Source of the DNA: Caballeronia terrestris
GTDB taxonomy: Bacteria > Pseudomonadota > Gammaproteobacteria > Burkholderiales > Burkholderiaceae
Direction: 5' to 3'
Length of the DNA stretch: 64,000 nucleotides
NCBI RefSeq assembly: GCF_001544515.1
Contig: NZ_FCOL02000017.1
Coordinates: 1-64,000, forward strand
Of the stretch, positions 56,922 to 64,000 are shown piece after piece. The notes below the pieces were generated by a model, which saw nothing but the letters and a program-made list of their open reading frames with translations, had not been told where the DNA came from and made no database searches. The translations under genes were made by a program, and so were the position numbers. Numbering within the stretch: position 1 is the stretch's first letter; the number at the start of each line of letters is the position of its first letter.

Positions 56922-58256
56922 ATGACCATGAAGCAAACCGGCGATATCGCGGCGCATCGCCTTTCGCAAGAACAGCTTGCGTGCGAATTCTCGGACGTCG
57001 CGCCCTTGCTCGACGCGACCGCCGCCGCCGCTGCATCGAGCCGCTGTCACTACTGCTACGACGCGCCTTGCATACAGGCGTGCCCGACGTCGATCGATAT
57101 TCCGAGCTTTATCCGCAAGATCGGCAACGGCAACCTGAAGGGCGCGGCCGTCGATATTCTGTCGGCGAATCCGCTGGGCGGCATGTGCGCGCGTGTCTGC
57201 CCGACCGAGATTCTTTGCGAAGGCGCCTGCGTGCGCAATCACCAGGACGACAAGCCCGTCGCGATCGGCGCGCTTCAGCGTCATGCGACCGACTGGGCGA
57301 TGGCGCGCGGCGAACCGCTCTTCAAGCGCGCTGCGGACACGGGGCGGCATATCGCGGTCGTCGGTGCGGGACCTGCGGGTCTTGCGTGCGCGCATCGCTT
57401 GGCACTCGCAGGCCATCGCGCAACAATTTTCGATGCGCGTGCAAAGCCCGGTGGCCTCAACGAATACGGCATCGCGGCATACAAGACCGTTGAGGACTTC
57501 GCGCAGCGCGAGGTCGAGTGGCTGTATTCGATCGGTGGCATCGAGTTGAAGACGGGCGTGATGCTTGGACGCGATGTGACGCTCGACGAGCTTCGCAAGC
57601 AATACGACGCCGTGTTCCTCGCGACCGGTCTCGGTGGCGTGCGTGCGCTCGCGCTCGAAGGCGAAGCGCTTGGCGGCGTGATGAACGCGGTCGATTTCAT
57701 CGAGCAAGTTCGCCAGGCCGACGATCTCGCGACCGTGCCCGTGGGCCGTCGCGTGGTGGTGATCGGCGGCGGCAATACGGCCGTCGATGCAGCGGTGCAG
57801 AGCCACAAGATCGGGGCGATGTCGGTGACGATGGTGTATCGGCGCGGCGTCGAGCACATGAGCGCGACGTGGGCCGAACGCGAATTCGCGCAGATGAACG
57901 GCGTGACGCTTGTCACTCACGCGAAGCCGGTGCGCATGGTCGGCATCGACGGACAAGTGAGCGGCGTCGAATTCGAACGGGGCCAGGAACGCTTCACGAT
58001 CGAAGCGGACATGGTGTTAAAAGCAATTGGCCAGACACTGGTACCGATCGGACTCGATCACGAACTGCTGACCCTCGAAGGCAACCGCATCGCCACCGAT
58101 GAAAACCGTCAGACGACGCTCGCAAACGTCTGGGCCGGCGGCGACTGCGCGACGCACGAAGGACTCGACCTCACGGTGCAAGCGGTACAGGACGGCAAGC
58201 TCGCAGCGGCATCGATCGATGCATCGTTCGCGCTGACCGCCATCAAAGCCGCCTGA
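56922..58256 (+). CDS. preT: NAD-dependent dihydropyrimidine dehydrogenase, subunit PreT
   Basis: 444 residues. N-terminal Fe-S cysteines (CHYCYDAPCIQACP and CARVCPTEILCEGAC) are followed by an FAD site (VVGAGPAGLACAHRLA, about 144-160) and an NAD(P) site (RVVVIGGGNTAVDAA). With PreA it reduces uracil or thymine to the dihydro form, using NADH. Its start at 56922 has GGAA upstream; an in-frame ATG two codons later is possible. It is 30 bases ahead of preA. Confidence 0.95.
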   Translation: MTMKQTGDIAAHRLSQEQLACEFSDVAPLLDATAAAAASSRCHYCYDAPCIQACPTSIDIPSFIRKIGNGNLKGAAVDILSANPLGGMCARVCPTEILCEGACVRNHQDDKPVAIGALQRHATDWAMARGEPLFKRAADTGRHIAVVGAGPAGLACAHRLALAGHRATIFDARAKPGGLNEYGIAAYKTVEDFAQREVEWLYSIGGIELKTGVMLGRDVTLDELRKQYDAVFLATGLGGVRALALEGEALGGVMNAVDFIEQVRQADDLATVPVGRRVVVIGGGNTAVDAAVQSHKIGAMSVTMVYRRGVEHMSATWAEREFAQMNGVTLVTHAKPVRMVGIDGQVSGVEFERGQERFTIEADMVLKAIGQTLVPIGLDHELLTLEGNRIATDENRQTTLANVWAGGDCATHEGLDLTVQAVQDGKLAAASIDASFALTAIKAA

Positions 58257-58286
58257 CCAACAAGACCCCAGGATAAGGAGCCCCAC

Positions 58287-59573
58287 ATGGCCGACCTACG
58301 CTGCACGATTGCAGGCATCAACTCGCCGAACCCTTTCTGGCTCGCGTCCGCGCCGCCGACCGACAAAGCGTACAACGTCAACCGCGCATTCGAAGCGGGC
58401 TGGGGCGGCGTCGTATGGAAAACGCTGGGCCTCGACCCGCATGTGGTGAACGTCAGCTCGCGCTATGGCGCGGTGCAGTGGAACGGGCAGCGCATGGCGG
58501 GGCTCAACAACATCGAACTGATCACCGATCGTCCGCTCGACGTGAATTTGCGCGAGATCGCTCAAGTCAAACGCGACTGGCCGGACCGCGCGCTGATCGT
58601 CTCGTTGATGGTGCCCTGTAACGAGGCTGACTGGAAGTGGATTTTGCCGCTCGTCGAAGACACCGGCGCCGACGCGGTCGAACTCAACTTCGGTTGCCCG
58701 CATGGCATGAGCGAACGCGGCATGGGCGCGGCGGTCGGGCAAGTGCCGGAGTATGTCGAGATGGTCACGCGCTGGGTCAAGGAAAGCTCGAAGCTGCCTT
58801 GCCTCGTGAAGCTCACGCCGAACATCAGCGACATTCGTGTCGGCTCGCGTGCCGCTTACAAGGGCGGTGCGGACGGCGTGTCGCTCATCAACACGATCAA
58901 CTCGATCGTCGCGGTCGATCTGGATGAAATGGCACCGATGCCCACCGTCGACGGAAAGGGCACGCACGGCGGCTATTGCGGTCCCGCTGTGAAGCCAATC
59001 GCGCTCAACATGGTCGCCGAAATCGCACGCGATCAAGAGACGCCGAATCTGCCGATATCGGGCATCGGCGGCATCACGAACTGGCGCGACGCGGCGGAGT
59101 TCATCGTGCTCGGCGCGGGCAGCGTGCAGGTGTGCACGGCTGCGATGCACTACGGCTTTCGCATCGTGTCCGATCTTGCCGATGGCCTTTCGAACTGGAT
59201 GGACGAGAAGGGCTACGCGACGCTCGACGACATTCGCGGCCGCGCCGTGCCGAACGTCACCGACTGGAAGTACCTCAATCTGAAATACGACATTAAGGCG
59301 CGCATCGATCAGGACAAGTGCATCCAGTGCGGCCTGTGCCACATCGCATGCGAGGATACTTCGCACCAGGCGATCACGCGCGAAAAAGATGGCGTGCGTC
59401 ATTTTGAAGTGGTGGACTCGGAATGCGTCGGGTGCAATCTGTGCATGCACGTATGCCCGGTCGAGCAATGCATCACGATGGAGCGTGTGGACGCCGGCGA
59501 GTATGCGAACTGGACCACGCATCCGAACAACCCTTCACGCGTCGAAGTGGAAGAGCCCGCGAAGGCCGCCTAA
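58287..59573 (+). CDS. preA: NAD-dependent dihydropyrimidine dehydrogenase, subunit PreA
   Basis: 428 residues. A TIM-barrel FMN domain (about 1-310, with NPFWLASAPPTDKAYN, ELNFGCPHGMSERGMG and VKLTPNISD) is joined to a ferredoxin-like end with two 4Fe-4S motifs (CIQCGLCHIAC and CVGCNLCMHVCPVEQC, about 337-395). It holds the pyrimidine-reducing site. The pair PreTA catalyses the first step of the reductive route. AAGGAG stands before the ATG. Confidence 0.96.
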   Translation: MADLRCTIAGINSPNPFWLASAPPTDKAYNVNRAFEAGWGGVVWKTLGLDPHVVNVSSRYGAVQWNGQRMAGLNNIELITDRPLDVNLREIAQVKRDWPDRALIVSLMVPCNEADWKWILPLVEDTGADAVELNFGCPHGMSERGMGAAVGQVPEYVEMVTRWVKESSKLPCLVKLTPNISDIRVGSRAAYKGGADGVSLINTINSIVAVDLDEMAPMPTVDGKGTHGGYCGPAVKPIALNMVAEIARDQETPNLPISGIGGITNWRDAAEFIVLGAGSVQVCTAAMHYGFRIVSDLADGLSNWMDEKGYATLDDIRGRAVPNVTDWKYLNLKYDIKARIDQDKCIQCGLCHIACEDTSHQAITREKDGVRHFEVVDSECVGCNLCMHVCPVEQCITMERVDAGEYANWTTHPNNPSRVEVEEPAKAA

Positions 59574-59609
59574 GAACGTTCACGCAACATTTCTCGTGGA
59601 GATGCACCG

Positions 59610-62625
<3,016 letters not shown>

Positions 62626-62632
62626 TCGAAAC

Positions 62633-64000
62633 TCAAGCCGCCTCAGCCGATTCCTGCCACTTGTGCAGCCACGCTTCGAGCTTCTCGGGTGGCAGCGGGC
62701 GGCTCAAGTGGTAACCCTGTGCGAGATCGCAGCGCAGGTCCTTGAGCCGCATCAGCATCTCTTCCGTCTCGACGCCCTCGGCGACGACCTTCAGGCCCAT
62801 GTTGTGGCCGAGGTCGATCGTCGAGCGGACGATGGTCTCGTCGTCCTTGTGGTCGAACATGCCCATCACGAAGGACTTGTCGATCTTGATCTCGTCGACG
62901 GGCATGCGCTTCAGATACGCGAGTGACGAATAGCCCGTGCCGAAGTCGTCGATGGACAGGCGAATACCCAACGCGTGCAGACGGTCGAGCGTTTCGATCG
63001 CGTGATTCGGATCGTCCATGATCGCGCTTTCGGTGATCTCGATCCATATCCACTCGGGCGCCACGCCGTACTTCCGCAAGAGCGCGCTAAAGGTATCCGG
63101 CAACGATGACTGGATCAGTTCGCGCGCGGACACGTTCACCGACACCGCGAGTTCGAGCCCTTGCTCATGCCACAGCGCACATTGGCGGATGGCCTTGTCG
63201 GCCACCCAGCGCGAAATCGTCTTGATGTAGCCGGTCTGCTCGGCAAACGGAATGAACTGATCGGGCGCGACGAAGCCGCGCGTCGGATGGTCCCAGCGAA
63301 CCAGCGCCTCGACGTACTTCACCTTCTGCGTGCACAGATCGACCTTCGGTTGATAGTAGAGCGTCAACTGATCGTGCTCGACGGCCTGGCGCAATTCGCT
63401 CATCAGCGAGAGGCGCTCGGCGCTGTTCTGGTCGTGCTTTTCGTCGTAGAGCGCGTAACCTGTATTCGTGCGCTTGGCGACATACATCGCGATGTCCGCA
63501 CGGCGCAGCAGCACGTTCATGTCCTCACCGTTGTGCGGACACGTCACGATCCCGATGCTCGCGCCCACGTCGACGAGTTGCCCCTCGATCGTGATCGGCT
63601 CTTCGAGCGCCTTCAGCATGCGATTGGCGATGAGCTTCGCGGCGTCGGTGTCGTCGGTCGGCAGCAGGACCGCGAACTCGTCGCCGCCCAAGCGCGCGAC
63701 CGTGTCCGTGCTGCGATGAAGCGCACCGCGCAGGCGCTTCGCAACTTCGCACAGCAGCAGGTCGCCGATCGGATGGCCTAGCGTGTCGTTCACGTACTTG
63801 AAACGGTCGAGGTCCATCATCATGACGGACAACGGATGCTCCGCACGCAACGCGACACCGATCGCCTGTTGCAGCCGATCGTTGAAGAGCGCGCGATTCG
63901 GCAGGCTCGTCAGGCGGTCCATGTAGGCGAGTTCGGTAATGCGCTGCTCGCGCTCCGCAATACCTTCCTGCATTTGATTGAACGCGCTCGCGAGTTCACC
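62633..64000 (-). CDS. GGDEF-EAL cyclic-di-GMP protein, C-terminal part (cut by the window edge)
   Basis: The visible 455 residues lack an N-terminus: the frame is open to base 64000, and the ELASAFNQMQEGIAERE segment at the edge looks like the end of a HAMP domain, so the full protein is likely membrane-bound with a sensor upstream. GGDEF domain with intact RLGGDEFAVL near residue 107 of the fragment, and EAL domain with EALVRW, EITES, DDFGTGYSSL and AEGVET. Both activities look intact. An internal ATG at 63973 is not the true start. Confidence 0.9.
   Translation of the reverse strand, partial: GELASAFNQMQEGIAEREQRITELAYMDRLTSLPNRALFNDRLQQAIGVALRAEHPLSVMMMDLDRFKYVNDTLGHPIGDLLLCEVAKRLRGALHRSTDTVARLGGDEFAVLLPTDDTDAAKLIANRMLKALEEPITIEGQLVDVGASIGIVTCPHNGEDMNVLLRRADIAMYVAKRTNTGYALYDEKHDQNSAERLSLMSELRQAVEHDQLTLYYQPKVDLCTQKVKYVEALVRWDHPTRGFVAPDQFIPFAEQTGYIKTISRWVADKAIRQCALWHEQGLELAVSVNVSARELIQSSLPDTFSALLRKYGVAPEWIWIEITESAIMDDPNHAIETLDRLHALGIRLSIDDFGTGYSSLAYLKRMPVDEIKIDKSFVMGMFDHKDDETIVRSTIDLGHNMGLKVVAEGVETEEMLMRLKDLRCDLAQGYHLSRPLPPEKLEAWLHKWQESAEAA

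Overview
The window is GC-rich, gene-dense bacterial chromosome. Enzyme families and gene pairings (prpR/prpBC, pcaHG with a LysR regulator, a HutF/HutG-type histidine pathway, PreTA pyrimidine catabolism, a Gram-negative trimeric porin, a DUF4148 protein) point to a Burkholderiaceae member of the Paraburkholderia/Caballeronia type. This is inferred from content; no rRNA or tRNA gene is visible to confirm it.

Layout. 1-3.2 kb: 2-methylcitrate (propionate) genes prpC (cut by the window edge) and prpB, divergent from the sigma-54 activator prpR. 3.2-9.4 kb: a K+ channel, a DUF2288 protein, protocatechuate 3,4-dioxygenase pcaHG with a divergent LysR gene, an orphan receiver protein, a PlsC-like acyltransferase and a prolyl aminopeptidase. 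9.4-16 kb: two cyclic-di-GMP proteins flanking a lower-GC stretch that holds a FeeM-like N-acyl amino acid synthase behind a long untranslated region. 16-25.5 kb: a LysE exporter with an Lrp regulator, hutU-hutI, small conserved proteins, LpxL-type and YciI-type genes, a LysR regulator and a mechanosensitive channel. 25.6-34.8 kb: a compact RpiR-regulated peptide operon (isoaspartyl peptidase, GsiABCD-type transporter, S58 peptidase, DppA). 35-41.4 kb: crcB, a GNAT gene and an unassigned hydroxy/sugar-acid operon with its LysR regulator. 41.4-48.8 kb: a TctDE-like two-component system facing a Fe(III)-type ABC transporter and a porin. 48.9-53.9 kb: hutH-hutC-hutD-hutF-hutG. 54-62.6 kb: a DUF4148 protein, a TetR regulator and a complete reductive pyrimidine operon. 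From 62.6 kb to the edge: a GGDEF-EAL protein.

Functional links. All five histidine-to-glutamate steps are encoded, but in two loci about 29 kb apart. Both loci carry the same TGTmTAnACA palindromes, so one HutC, encoded in the second locus, probably controls both. The pyrimidine operon encodes uracil to beta-alanine plus a transporter, and has an 18-bp palindrome at its predicted promoter that suits the neighbouring TetR protein. The transporter facing TctDE has three 11-bp direct repeats in its promoter region. The prp intergenic region has a clear -24/-12 element. No transposon, CRISPR array or prophage is visible. I see no clearly undescribed system; the best candidates for new biology are the FeeM-like gene with its leader, the hydroxy-acid operon, and the peptide-recycling operon.
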